In this document: positions 8,441 through 16,651 of the stretch, piece after piece | Numbering within the stretch: the stretch's first letter is position 1 | Layout of the letters: each line of letters starts with the position of its first letter | DNA from: Lactiplantibacillus fabifermentans DSM 21115 | Lineage (GTDB): Bacteria; Bacillota; Bacilli; Lactobacillales; Lactobacillaceae | Assembly: GCF_000498955.2 (NCBI RefSeq) | Contig: NZ_AYGX02000080.1 | Location: forward strand, 1-37,713 | Reading direction: 5' to 3' | DNA: 37,713 nucleotides | Translations under genes and position numbers: made by a program | The notes under the pieces: generated by a model | The model's database searches: none | What the model was told of the DNA's origin: nothing | Seen by the model: the letters and a program-made list of their open reading frames with translations, nothing else

Positions 8441-9202
8441 TCACTTTTGTGTGGTGTCCTCGCCTAGTTTAAACAGCGGAATTTTCGGCCCCGCATTGGC
8501 CCCTGTTTGTTTGCGTTGGGCACTTGGTGCGGCATTCAAACGGTTCTCGATGCCCCGCTGACGATCTGCTTCAATCTGTGCAGGTGTCGTTAAATTACGT
8601 TTTTGCCAGTTCAATAAAATTCGGTCCATATAATTCAAGTTATACACTTGCCGTAAGACGGCTTCACGCAACGCTAATTCAATAATTTCCGGCGCATAAT
8701 GGTCTTCATCGAACCATTTACTGATGCTTTGCATCTCCATGGGCGTTAGTGGTCGGCCAAATTCGGTCTCAATCGCCTTAAAAACGCGTTCACGGGGATT
8801 TTCACCCGTTGAAGGGGTAACACTGCCCCCCGCACTGTTCGTGACGTTAGACGGCGTTTCAGTTGGATGCTGCTTTAAAGCCACGGCTAACTTATCGTAG
8901 AGACCGTCAAAATTATACCGGTCATGAATTTTTTGATCAGCCGCCGTAATCGACTCAATCGTCAATAATTTTTTGGCCAACATCTCATGTAAGCGCTGAA
9001 AGACCGAATTACTCGACTCGCCTAAACTTTCAGCGACGACCCCGGCATCTGGAAATTGGTCGCCTTGGTCCATCAACCGTTTAAATTGTAAGTATACAAG
9101 TAATTCATCATTCGTTAAGCCGACCTCGCGATAATGCATCAATAACGCATTAGCAATCGTCGTTTGACCGTCATTAATGAGGGCGTGTGCTAGTGGTTCC
9201 AT
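8441..9202 (-). CDS. dnaD: DNA replication initiation/restart protein DnaD
   Basis: Helps DnaA and PriA load the replicative helicase in low-GC Gram-positives. The 253-residue product has the N-terminal winged-helix DnaD domain (about 1-110, including LTNDELLVYLQFKRLMDQG) and a C-terminal DDBH2 domain (about 140-215) with YNLNYMDRILLNWQKRNL, the YxxxIxxxW-type DNA-binding motif. Start follows CAAGGAGCTTCTTAT. Upstream is a terminator that separates it from the aminotransferase gene; in B. subtilis asnS lies there. Downstream, where nth is often found, there is only non-coding DNA. Confidence 0.93.
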   Translation of the reverse strand: MEPLAHALINDGQTTIANALLMHYREVGLTNDELLVYLQFKRLMDQGDQFPDAGVVAESLGESSNSVFQRLHEMLAKKLLTIESITAADQKIHDRYNFDGLYDKLAVALKQHPTETPSNVTNSAGGSVTPSTGENPRERVFKAIETEFGRPLTPMEMQSISKWFDEDHYAPEIIELALREAVLRQVYNLNYMDRILLNWQKRNLTTPAQIEADRQRGIENRLNAAPSAQRKQTGANAGPKIPLFKLGEDTTQK

Positions 9203-9234
9203 ATAAGAAGCTCCTTGATTTAAGATTTGATATT

Positions 9235-9268
9235 AAAAGGCGTGAGGCCTGGGCCTCACGCCTTTTGA
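9235..9268 (-). terminator. terminator between aminotransferase and dnaD genes
   Basis: Perfect 15-bp inverted repeat AAAAGGCGTGAGGCC/GGCCTCACGCCTTTT with a 2-base centre. On the minus strand it ends transcription from the aminotransferase gene 15 bases after its stop. dnaD must then have its own promoter in 9203-9234 or depend on read-through. Confidence 0.9.
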
Positions 9269-9280
9269 GTACATTTTTAA

Positions 9281-10480
9281 TTATTCAACTGGTGCCGCAA
9301 TTTTTTGATCAATAAATTGCTTTAAGCGCCGATAGGCTTCCGTTAATGAAGCCATATCGGTTGCATAGCTTAAGCGGATATGGCCGGGTAAGCCAAACGC
9401 TTCGCCGGGCACGAGACCCACATGGGCTTCCGCCAACACCGCCGTCACAAAGGCCGTTGCATCAGGATAACCAGTTAGGCGTAATGCTTCGGTGACATCC
9501 GGGAATAAATAAAAGGCCCCGGCTGGTTTACCACCAGGCATCTTGAACCCTGGCAAGCCTTCAATTAGTGGATATAAGGTATTCAAGCGTTCTTCAAAGC
9601 CTTGCCGCATCGTTTCAACGGAGGTTTGGTCCCCACTAAATGCTTCAATCGCAGCATATTGGGACACTGCCGCAGGATTGCTAGCCGCGTGCCCTAATAC
9701 GACACCCATCTTGGCAATAATCGCTTTAGGACCGGCCGCATAGCCAATCCGCCAGCCGGTCATGGAATAAGCTTTGGAGACCCCGTTGATTAACACCACG
9801 TGGTCCATGTTTTCCGCGGCTAATTCGAGAACAGACGTGAACTGGTTGCCATTATATAATAACTTCTCGTAAATTTCGTCGGCGATAATTAAAATATCAT
9901 GTTGCACCGCCCAATTCACGATGGCGGTGAGTTCCGCACGACTGAATACTAACCCGGATGGATTTTGCGGTGAATTCAAAACTAACGCCTTGGTCTTTGG
10001 CGTCCGTTGTGCTTCCAAATCGGCCACCGTAAAGCGCAATTGCCGATCAGTTCCGACCTCCACGGGTTCACCATTGGCTAACTTAACTTGTTCGGAATAA
10101 CTGACCCAATATGGAACCGGTAGCAACACTTCATCGCCGGGATTCAAAATCACTTGGAACAATGTGAATAATGCCATCTTTGCACCATCGGTCACAACGA
10201 TTTGACTCGGATCAAAATGGTAACCGTGATCCGCTTCGATACGTTGACTAATCGCTTGTTTCAAAGCCGGCAAACCGGTAGCTGGGGTATAAAAACTAGC
10301 TGAACCATCATTAATACTGGCAATTGCGGCTTGTTTAATATTATCCGGGGTCTGGTAATCAGGTTCACCGATGCCTAAATTAATCACATCGACCCCATCG
10401 GCAATCATTTGTTTCGCCTGCGCACTAATTTTTAACGTGGCTGATGGTTGGATTTGCATGACTTTTTGCGATAACTCCAT
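9281..10480 (-). CDS. aspB: pyridoxal-phosphate aminotransferase, aspartate type (AspB)
   Basis: Class I/II aminotransferase of 399 residues that most likely interconverts aspartate and oxaloacetate with glutamate and 2-oxoglutarate. PLP-site residues are visible: NSPQNPSG (Asn173), DEIY (Asp201, Tyr204), the Schiff-base lysine in GVSKAYSMTGWR (Lys236) and the substrate-binding Arg near the C-terminus (HIRLSYA). Start follows AAAAAGGAGTTCCGACAT. It is 17 bases after ypmB and likely in one operon with it, as in B. subtilis (ypmB-aspB-asnS). Specificity for aspartate over other amino acids is inferred from family and context. Confidence 0.92.
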   Translation of the reverse strand: MELSQKVMQIQPSATLKISAQAKQMIADGVDVINLGIGEPDYQTPDNIKQAAIASINDGSASFYTPATGLPALKQAISQRIEADHGYHFDPSQIVVTDGAKMALFTLFQVILNPGDEVLLPVPYWVSYSEQVKLANGEPVEVGTDRQLRFTVADLEAQRTPKTKALVLNSPQNPSGLVFSRAELTAIVNWAVQHDILIIADEIYEKLLYNGNQFTSVLELAAENMDHVVLINGVSKAYSMTGWRIGYAAGPKAIIAKMGVVLGHAASNPAAVSQYAAIEAFSGDQTSVETMRQGFEERLNTLYPLIEGLPGFKMPGGKPAGAFYLFPDVTEALRLTGYPDATAFVTAVLAEAHVGLVPGEAFGLPGHIRLSYATDMASLTEAYRRLKQFIDQKIAAPVE

Positions 10481-10497
10481 ATGTCGGAACTCCTTTT

Positions 10498-10998
10498 TTA
10501 GATATTGATAATCGACTTAACTTGACTACCATCTGAATATTTCAACACTTCATAACAAAGGTTTTTATTTTTATTCAAATAAGTAATCTCCCAAACAACT
10601 TCACCGTTATATTGACCTAACGTGGCTTTAATCACTTTGCTAGGGTTCCGTTTGGCCCAAACCTTTTTCAGAGCCTTGGTCCGGGTAATCCCCGCTGATT
10701 GTTTAACCACGGTCGTTTTGTGATGTTTATTCGTATTGATTAAAGCATAGACCGGGACATTTTTACTAGAAGTCCCCGTAACGACGTAATAGTCTTGCGT
10801 GCCATTATATTGAGAAAAGCCCGTGGTTGTTTTCAGCTTTGCTTTACTAGTTGCTAAACTATAAGCCGTCTTTTGTGCACTGTGCATCGGTCGTTGTGCC
10901 GCCCACAGTGTCCCGTAAACGCCGATAATGATTACTAAAATAACAAGTAAAATAATCATGATTAAGCGTTCGGGCCGTCTTCTACGTTGAACTCTCAT
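10498..10998 (-). CDS. ypmB: YpmB-like DUF5590 membrane-anchored protein
   Basis: 166 residues: an Arg-rich start, one membrane helix (about 13-34) and an extracellular domain with a PEPSY/DUF5590-like pattern (KVWAKRNPSKVIKATLGQYNGEVVWEITYLNK). The role of YpmB is not established; PEPSY-like folds are often inhibitors or ligand-binding modules. The place between dinG and aspB is the conserved ypmB position, which supports the name more than the sequence alone. Confidence 0.85.
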   Translation of the reverse strand: MRVQRRRRPERLIMIILLVILVIIIGVYGTLWAAQRPMHSAQKTAYSLATSKAKLKTTTGFSQYNGTQDYYVVTGTSSKNVPVYALINTNKHHKTTVVKQSAGITRTKALKKVWAKRNPSKVIKATLGQYNGEVVWEITYLNKNKNLCYEVLKYSDGSQVKSIINI

Positions 10999-11070
10999 AT
11001 TATTTTCCTGATCCTTTCAAAAAACAGATAGCTTAATTATAGCAAATTCCGCCGATTGCGGAATGCCTTC

Positions 11071-13875
11071 TTAGTTAGTTTTGAAAAAACTTTGAAGTTC
11101 ATGCGTGATTTTACTCAAAGAACCCGTGACCGGCGGCATGGATTTCGGCAACGCCTTTAAAATCGTTTGGCCGTAACGTTTCGTAACTAACCGATCATCC
11201 AAAATAATTGCCGCGCCCCGGTCTTGGTCGGTCCGAATCAAACGACCGATTCCTTGCCGCAATTTCAAGGCCGCTTTCGGTAAGGCTTCATTATAAAATG
11301 GATTCTCTTTCGCTTGACGTAATTGTTGGTAACGGGCCTTGGTCGTCGTTTGGTCGGGTGATTCAAACGGCAATTGCGTAATGATCAATAATTCCAATTG
11401 ATCTTGTGGTAAATCAATGCCTTCCCAGAAGCTCGCCGCGCCTAACAAGATCGCATTATCCCCTTGCATGAAGCGCCGCAACAACTTCTCACGACTCCCA
11501 TTGACACCTTGGGCCAATAGTTCCCGGTCCGCACTTAAATCGGTCTGATGCAAACTATAAAAGACCGCTTCAATCATATTTAAAGAATTAAATAAGATTA
11601 ACGTTTGCTTGGGGGCGGCCGTCACAATTTCGTTAATCGCCCGGGTCAAATAGGCGACCCGCTGCTTGCCACTCGGTTGTTCCGGGCCCGTTGCGTCATC
11701 TGCAATTAACAACCGCGCCTGCTTTTCCAAATCAAACGGTGTCGACAAGCGGTGATGTTCCACTTTTTTAGCATCCAGGTCTAATTGACTGTAAACATAT
11801 TGCGATTTGCCAGTTGAAAATAACGTTGCGCCCGTTAATAACGGCGCACTGAAATACGGATATAGTCGTTCTTTGAAGTAACCTTTCGTATCAATCAAAC
11901 TCCCCGACAAAGTTAAACTGCCCCGATCATGCCACTGATTCAAGGTAATCCAAAAGACGCGTTGTTCGCGGGTCGCGGGCATTAACCATAGTCGTAACAA
12001 GTCATACCCTTGACGCAAGTCTTGCATCCGATTGTAAAAATCATCGAGGACATGTTGTTCCGTTGGCAGAATCTCACTTTGGTCATGCTGGTATTGTTCA
12101 TTTAACTGCTGAAATTGTAAGAAACAATTCTCAATCGCCGTTTGTAACTGTTTAACTAAGCTATTGTGGAGCGCAAAAAATGACGTAATGGCTTCCGTGG
12201 TCACCGTGATTTCGACGGGTTGACTGCCACCTTTTTGTTGCGGCACAAATTCGCGCGCTAATGCGGCTTGGAACTGTTGCAAATGTAAATCAGTATCGCG
12301 TAACGAATTATCTAACAATTTCAACCGATAGTCGGCTTGCGGCTGTTCCGCGAACAAGGCGCGCAGATTCAAGCCATGTTCTTGGTCGATGCGACTCGTC
12401 AAACTATGGACGGCCGCCATGTAAAAGTTAAAGTCAAACCGTTGCCGCGACTCTCTTAGTACACCATCGGCTAAGTGTTGCGCTTCATCTAAGACTAGCA
12501 GCGGCCGTTGTTGGCGGCTTCCTAATTGAGCGACATGCTGCATTAAATAAGCATGATTCGTAATAATAAAGGTCGCCTGGGCGGTCAATTCATCACGGTA
12601 CCGTAAGAAGTCATCCTTGAAAAATGGGTCGTCAGCTTTTAATGAAGCGACACCATGATGCGCAATCTCCGTAAAGTACGGCGCTTGATACGTCGTCAGA
12701 TGGAGTTCGTCTAAATCACCCGTCGTCGTCATCGTCAGCCACACGAGCACCCGTAATTTTAATAATTGGGTCTGCTTGGAATGTTCGTGCAACGTCAAGC
12801 CTCGCGCAAAGCGGTCTAAATCCACATAATGTTGATTACCTTTGATAACGACCGCCGTGACCGGTTCAGGCAACAACGCGTTCAGTAACTGGATGCCTTG
12901 ATCATGCAATTGCGTTTGTAAGACCGTCGTCGCCGTACTAACGACCACTTGTTGGTCACGATTGGCCAAATAGGCTAACGGTAACAAATACCCGAGCGTC
13001 TTCCCCGTACCCGTCGGTGCTTCAATCAACAACGGGTTAGTTTGCGTTTCGGCCTTCGAATAGTGCCGATAAATTTGATTCATCATCCGCGCTTGTTGTG
13101 GCCGATACGTTAAGTCATCGCCAAATAAATGCACTTTTTGTGATTTAGTCAACGGATAGCGCGGGTGTTTACGCCCTTCAGCTTGCTGCGGCAACGTTTT
13201 TTTGCGTAATGCGATCCCATTACGCACCATCAAGTCTTTCGGTAACCGACTCGGATGCTTTTTACCTTGTTGTAAAGCTAACGCAAATAATTCCGCGGTT
13301 TCACGCGGCAGCTCTGGCGTTAACGCCACCATCTGTTGCAACGTAATTAATGGCAACTGCGCCAACCGTTGTTGTAAAAAGATAAACAAGTGGGCCGTCG
13401 CCACCGCATCGCTATCCGCGGCATGCGGATGTTGATGTTGGATATTCAACAGGCGGCTCAAGTCGCGTAGTCGGAAACTAGCCGATGTCGGTAGTAAAAT
13501 CTGACTTAACGAGACCGTATCAACGGCTTGGATCGGTAATTCTGGATAACCCACCCGTTGTAATTCCGCGTTAATAAACGGCAAATCAAAATTGACGTTA
13601 TGCGCGACAAAAACAGTTCCTTGTAACAAGCTGTAGATGGTCCCTGCTAAATCGTCAAAAGGTGGTGCTTTACGGACGCGTGCATTACTAATACCCGTTA
13701 AATTTTCGATAACCGGTGGTACCGTGGTTAACGGATTAACATCGGCAGCAAAAGTATTAATTATTTTATTGTTTTTGACGAACGCACAGCCAATCTGGAT
13801 AATACGATCGCCATCCTTAACACTAGTACCAGTCGTTTCAATATCAACGACGGCATAGGTCGTGTTTGGTTTCAT
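11071..13875 (-). CDS. dinG: DinG-family helicase with N-terminal DnaQ-like exonuclease
   Basis: A large two-part protein. The first 170 residues are a DEDDh 3'-5' exonuclease (VVDIETTG; FVAHNVNFDLPF; HAADSDAVAT). The rest is an XPD/DinG superfamily 2 helicase with Walker A EAPTGTGKT near 286-294 and a DEAQH box near 464-468. At the place of the first iron-sulfur cysteine of XPD-type enzymes (KGNQHYVDLDRF) there is Asp, so this protein appears to lack the cluster, as known for Gram-positive DinG. The B. subtilis protein acts as a nuclease and its helicase activity is doubtful. Two ATGs are possible; the one at 13875 has the GGGG sequence 8 bases upstream, the one at 13881 only 2. Residue numbers could shift by two. 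Confidence 0.92.
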   Translation of the reverse strand: MKPNTTYAVVDIETTGTSVKDGDRIIQIGCAFVKNNKIINTFAADVNPLTTVPPVIENLTGISNARVRKAPPFDDLAGTIYSLLQGTVFVAHNVNFDLPFINAELQRVGYPELPIQAVDTVSLSQILLPTSASFRLRDLSRLLNIQHQHPHAADSDAVATAHLFIFLQQRLAQLPLITLQQMVALTPELPRETAELFALALQQGKKHPSRLPKDLMVRNGIALRKKTLPQQAEGRKHPRYPLTKSQKVHLFGDDLTYRPQQARMMNQIYRHYSKAETQTNPLLIEAPTGTGKTLGYLLPLAYLANRDQQVVVSTATTVLQTQLHDQGIQLLNALLPEPVTAVVIKGNQHYVDLDRFARGLTLHEHSKQTQLLKLRVLVWLTMTTTGDLDELHLTTYQAPYFTEIAHHGVASLKADDPFFKDDFLRYRDELTAQATFIITNHAYLMQHVAQLGSRQQRPLLVLDEAQHLADGVLRESRQRFDFNFYMAAVHSLTSRIDQEHGLNLRALFAEQPQADYRLKLLDNSLRDTDLHLQQFQAALAREFVPQQKGGSQPVEITVTTEAITSFFALHNSLVKQLQTAIENCFLQFQQLNEQYQHDQSEILPTEQHVLDDFYNRMQDLRQGYDLLRLWLMPATREQRVFWITLNQWHDRGSLTLSGSLIDTKGYFKERLYPYFSAPLLTGATLFSTGKSQYVYSQLDLDAKKVEHHRLSTPFDLEKQARLLIADDATGPEQPSGKQRVAYLTRAINEIVTAAPKQTLILFNSLNMIEAVFYSLHQTDLSADRELLAQGVNGSREKLLRRFMQGDNAILLGAASFWEGIDLPQDQLELLIITQLPFESPDQTTTKARYQQLRQAKENPFYNEALPKAALKLRQGIGRLIRTDQDRGAAIILDDRLVTKRYGQTILKALPKSMPPVTGSLSKITHELQSFFKTN

Positions 13876-13938
13876 GGTCATTGCCCCAAATTCAGTGATT
13901 AAGATTTTAAGACGTTACCAGTGAACAAGGTTCTTTCT

Positions 13939-14150
13939 TGAAGTTGGTTATTGCCGCAGTTGGCTGACCGTAATGCCATCGTTTTGGGAGCGTTCCAAGC
14001 CTGAGAAACGGTCTTGGACCTCGCTTTTGAGCCTGCAAAGCAAGTCTCAAAAGGCGTCCGTGATGCAAACGGCCAAAAAGCACCCGTTAACGCCACTTTC
14101 AGGACGATTCCATTATGGTCAGCCAACTACTAATCTCAGCTCAACTTCAA
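13939..14150. repeat. 212-bp imperfect palindrome (MITE-like element)
   Basis: Left arm 13939-13981 and right arm 14105-14150 are near reverse complements over about 45 bases (shared core AGTTGGCTGACC and TTGAAGTTG ends). The centre contains further hairpins, for example CTTTTGAG/CTCAAAAG at about 14023-14053 and CCAAG/CTTGG at about 13995-14018. No credible gene lies inside. Long terminal inverted repeats around a non-coding centre fit a miniature inverted-repeat element; a clear target-site duplication was not seen. Confidence 0.65.
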
Positions 14151-14225
14151 AATCAAATTAAGTATATGAAATTTTGGCTGAATATTTTCGATGGCAGTTA
14201 ATCTAATCAAAAATAACCTACTTTA

Positions 14226-14361
14226 AGAAAAAACCGCGAACAACACTGGTGCCGTTACGAGTAGTTCAACAAAAGTTTATTCACGACAATATTCGTGAAC
14301 ACCAGCCGTAACCGGTCTTTAGTTAACCGATTACGCCTGATACAACTTTAGGCTTATTCGG
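14226..14361 (-). ncRNA. candidate structured RNA of unknown family (~136 nt)
   Basis: Just downstream of an extended -10 on the minus strand lies a sequence whose ends pair (AACC+CGAATAA at 14354-14364 with TTGTTCG.GGTT at 14232-14243, one bulged C and one G-T pair) and which ends in six T. Inside are hairpin A (CGTAATCGGT/ACCGGTTACG, 14307-14335) and stem B (CTGGTG/CACCAG, 14246-14251 with 14300-14305) enclosing TTCACGA/TCGTGAA (14280-14299). It has no open frame. It may be an independent small RNA or the 5' leader of dinG. It does not show the sequence blocks of tmRNA, SRP RNA or RNase P RNA; a diverged 6S-like RNA cannot be excluded. Confidence 0.5.
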
Positions 14362-14366
14362 GTTAA

Positions 14367-14375
14367 ATTATAGCA
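14367..14375 (-). promoter_or_regulatory. extended -10 promoter (TGCTATAAT)
   Basis: A perfect TATAAT with the TG of an extended -10 on the minus strand. No convincing -35 is seen, as is common for extended -10 promoters. Transcription would begin near 14359-14361, at the paired 5' end of the candidate RNA. Confidence 0.65.
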
Positions 14376-14608
14376 TAGAGTCGTTAACATTTAAGGCGTC
14401 ACGAACGGCCGCGCTAAATTAGGCGTTCAGTTTCACAGCAACTAACTCTCACACTTTTCTAATTTTCTCTAAATTTTATCATACTAACCAACTAATGCCT
14501 AACAGAATCAGCGACTAATTAACTTTAACTTCTAATGTGAGACCTTGTCGCAACTGTAGATTGTTCATTCACATGAGCTAATCACACCCGAGCATGGTAA
14601 AAACCGCC

Positions 14609-14623
14609 ATAATACGGTATTAT
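14609..14623. promoter_or_regulatory. 15-bp inverted repeat upstream of mvk (possible operator)
   Basis: ATAATAC-G-GTATTAT, a perfect 7-1-7 inverted repeat 40 bases before the mvk start, in the zone where its promoter should lie. CATAAT (14608-14613) or TATTAT (14618-14623) could be the -10 element, so a bound dimer would overlap it. Confidence 0.45.
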
Positions 14624-14663
14624 TACCTTATTATTAATCCATTGTAGAAAGGCAGCGACACGA

Positions 14664-15599
14664 TTGAAAAATCTAGCTACCGGCACTAGTCATGCCAAAA
14701 TTATTCTAATTGGCGAGCACGGCGTCGTTTATGGTCAACCCGCGATTGCCCTGCCAATTTCCACGATTCAAATGCAAGCCGTCATTCACCGCCGTGAAAC
14801 GGCGCAAACGGTTAAAAGCCGCTACTTTAATGGTGATTATCAAACCATGACCGCTAACTTAGGGGGCATTCAATCCCTAATTAAAACGTTATTAGCGCGC
14901 TTCGATGCCCCGGACCAAGGTTTTGATATTCATATTACGAGTGATATTCCGTCTGAACGCGGGATGGGTTCGTCGGCGGCCGCGGCCGTGGCGGTCACGC
15001 GCGCCTTTTATGATTTCTTTGAACAACCTTTGTCACACCAAACCTTACTCAAGACCGCCAACATCGCCGAAAGCTATACGCATGGGCAACCGAGTGGCTT
15101 AGACGTAGCTACCGCCAGTGCCACGTCACCGGTCTGGTTCGTCAAAGGCCGTGAAAACTACCCGATTCCGGTGAAGTTACCGGGTTATTTAGTGATTGCC
15201 GATACCGGCATTAAGAGTCAGACCAAAGTGGCGGTCGCCACGGTCAAAAACTTGTTAATGGTCGAAGGCGCAACGATTCAAACGCGCATCGACGACCTCG
15301 GCCACCTGTCTCGTCAAACGCGCACCGCGTTAGCCGATGGTAATCTGACCGCCTTAGCTAGTGCTATCAATCAAGCTCAAGACGATTTACGGTCATTAGG
15401 GGTCAGTCATCCGGCGCTGGAACAATTATTAGCCGTTGCGCGTCAAAACGGCGCGGTCGCCGCTAAATTAACAGGTAGTGGTCAAGGCGGCTGCATGATT
15501 GCCGTCGTTCCAGAAGCCGAGATCGCCAATACGCTGTCACAAAAATTGTCAGCGGCTGGCGCGACGGCCACTTGGATTGAACCACTTTTGAATGATTAA
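14664..15599 (+). CDS. mvk: mevalonate kinase
   Basis: Phosphorylates mevalonate to 5-phosphomevalonate, first of the kinase steps to isopentenyl diphosphate. The 311-residue GHMP kinase shows KIILIGEHGVVYG (substrate/nucleotide region), the ATP loop ERGMGSSAAAA (98-108), the catalytic Asp in GQPSGLD (Asp147) and the C-terminal GHMP motif LTGSGQGGCM. The start is TTG at 14664 with GAAAGG about 10 bases upstream, a weak start that may hold expression down. First gene of a tight operon; mvaD follows after 15 bases. Confidence 0.95.
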   Translation: MKNLATGTSHAKIILIGEHGVVYGQPAIALPISTIQMQAVIHRRETAQTVKSRYFNGDYQTMTANLGGIQSLIKTLLARFDAPDQGFDIHITSDIPSERGMGSSAAAAVAVTRAFYDFFEQPLSHQTLLKTANIAESYTHGQPSGLDVATASATSPVWFVKGRENYPIPVKLPGYLVIADTGIKSQTKVAVATVKNLLMVEGATIQTRIDDLGHLSRQTRTALADGNLTALASAINQAQDDLRSLGVSHPALEQLLAVARQNGAVAAKLTGSGQGGCMIAVVPEAEIANTLSQKLSAAGATATWIEPLLND

Positions 15600-15614
15600 C
15601 TTTGGAGGAACTTC

Positions 15615-16598
15615 ATGACAAAAACTGTGACCGCAAAAGCGCACACTAATATTGCGCTGGTTAAATATTGGGGCAAAAAAGATGCCAACTTGATGTTGCC
15701 ACAAAATGGCAGTATCTCCTTGACCTTAGATCATTTTTACACCCAAACGAGCGTCAGTTTTGACCAACCGGGTGCCACCGACCAAATTTATTTTGATGAT
15801 CAGTTGATGCCTGCTGAAAAAGCCGACCGCATCATTAAATTTTTAGACTTAGTTCGGGCGCAAAGCGGTCTAACCGCGACAGCGACCGTTAAGACTTGGA
15901 ACCACGTCCCAACTTCCGCCGGCTTAGCATCATCCGCTTCTGGTTTTGCCGCCTTAGCCGGCGCTGCTAGTCGTGCGTCCGGCTTAAACTTGGATGACCG
16001 GGCTTTGAGTCGCCTCGCCCGTCGCGGGTCCGGTTCCGCCACTCGTTCAATTTTTGGTGGCTTTGTCGAATGGCACGCCGGTCACGACGATGCTAGTTCA
16101 TATGCCGAGCCCCTGCAAGATCCCGTTGACTGGGACATTCAAATGATTGCTGTGGTGCTTAAAGCGACCCAGAAACCAATTAGTTCGACTGCGGGGATGG
16201 CGCGCGTCGTGGCAACCTCACCGTATTATCCGGCTTGGGTCACGACCGCGAATCAAGACTTAGTCCGCATGCGTCAAGCGATTGCCGATCGAGATTTTAA
16301 TCAACTTGGACAGATTGCTGAAACTAATGCGATGCGCATGCACGCGTTGAATCTAAGCGCCGAACCCGCTTTTAATTACTTCAACGCCGATACCCTGACG
16401 GCGATTCAAACCGTTGAAAACTTGCGTGCAGACGGGATAAACTGTTATTATACTTTGGATGCCGGTCCCAACGTTAAGATTATTTGTCAAAGTCACGATA
16501 CGACCGCAATTAAAACTGCATTACAAGCTCATTTTAAGGCCGAACAACTCATCGTGGCACAACCGGGACCCGGCATGACAATTACTGAAAATAATTAA
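15615..16598 (+). CDS. mvaD: diphosphomevalonate decarboxylase
   Basis: ATP-dependent decarboxylation of 5-diphosphomevalonate to isopentenyl diphosphate. The 327-residue GHMP-superfamily protein carries the diagnostic N-terminal NIALVKYWGKKD (12-23), NGSISLTL, the ATP loop SAGLASSASG (101-110), SGSATRSIFGG and the C-terminal TLDAGPNVK with the catalytic Asp. A strong TTTGGAGGAACTTC precedes the ATG. Confidence 0.96.
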   Translation: MTKTVTAKAHTNIALVKYWGKKDANLMLPQNGSISLTLDHFYTQTSVSFDQPGATDQIYFDDQLMPAEKADRIIKFLDLVRAQSGLTATATVKTWNHVPTSAGLASSASGFAALAGAASRASGLNLDDRALSRLARRGSGSATRSIFGGFVEWHAGHDDASSYAEPLQDPVDWDIQMIAVVLKATQKPISSTAGMARVVATSPYYPAWVTTANQDLVRMRQAIADRDFNQLGQIAETNAMRMHALNLSAEPAFNYFNADTLTAIQTVENLRADGINCYYTLDAGPNVKIICQSHDTTAIKTALQAHFKAEQLIVAQPGPGMTITENN

Positions 16599-16651
16599 GT
16601 TTTAACTTGTTGTGGGTAGTTTGAGACTGCCCTATGAAAGGACATGATGGC

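Noticed and set aside
13076-13120. Iron-sulfur cluster in DinG
   Set aside because: The first cysteine position in the KGNQHY segment is Asp and no four-cysteine set was seen, so no cluster is claimed.
13899-14161. Open frames on both strands within the dinG-mvk gap
   Set aside because: They are produced by the palindromic element and have no ribosome sites or protein-like composition.
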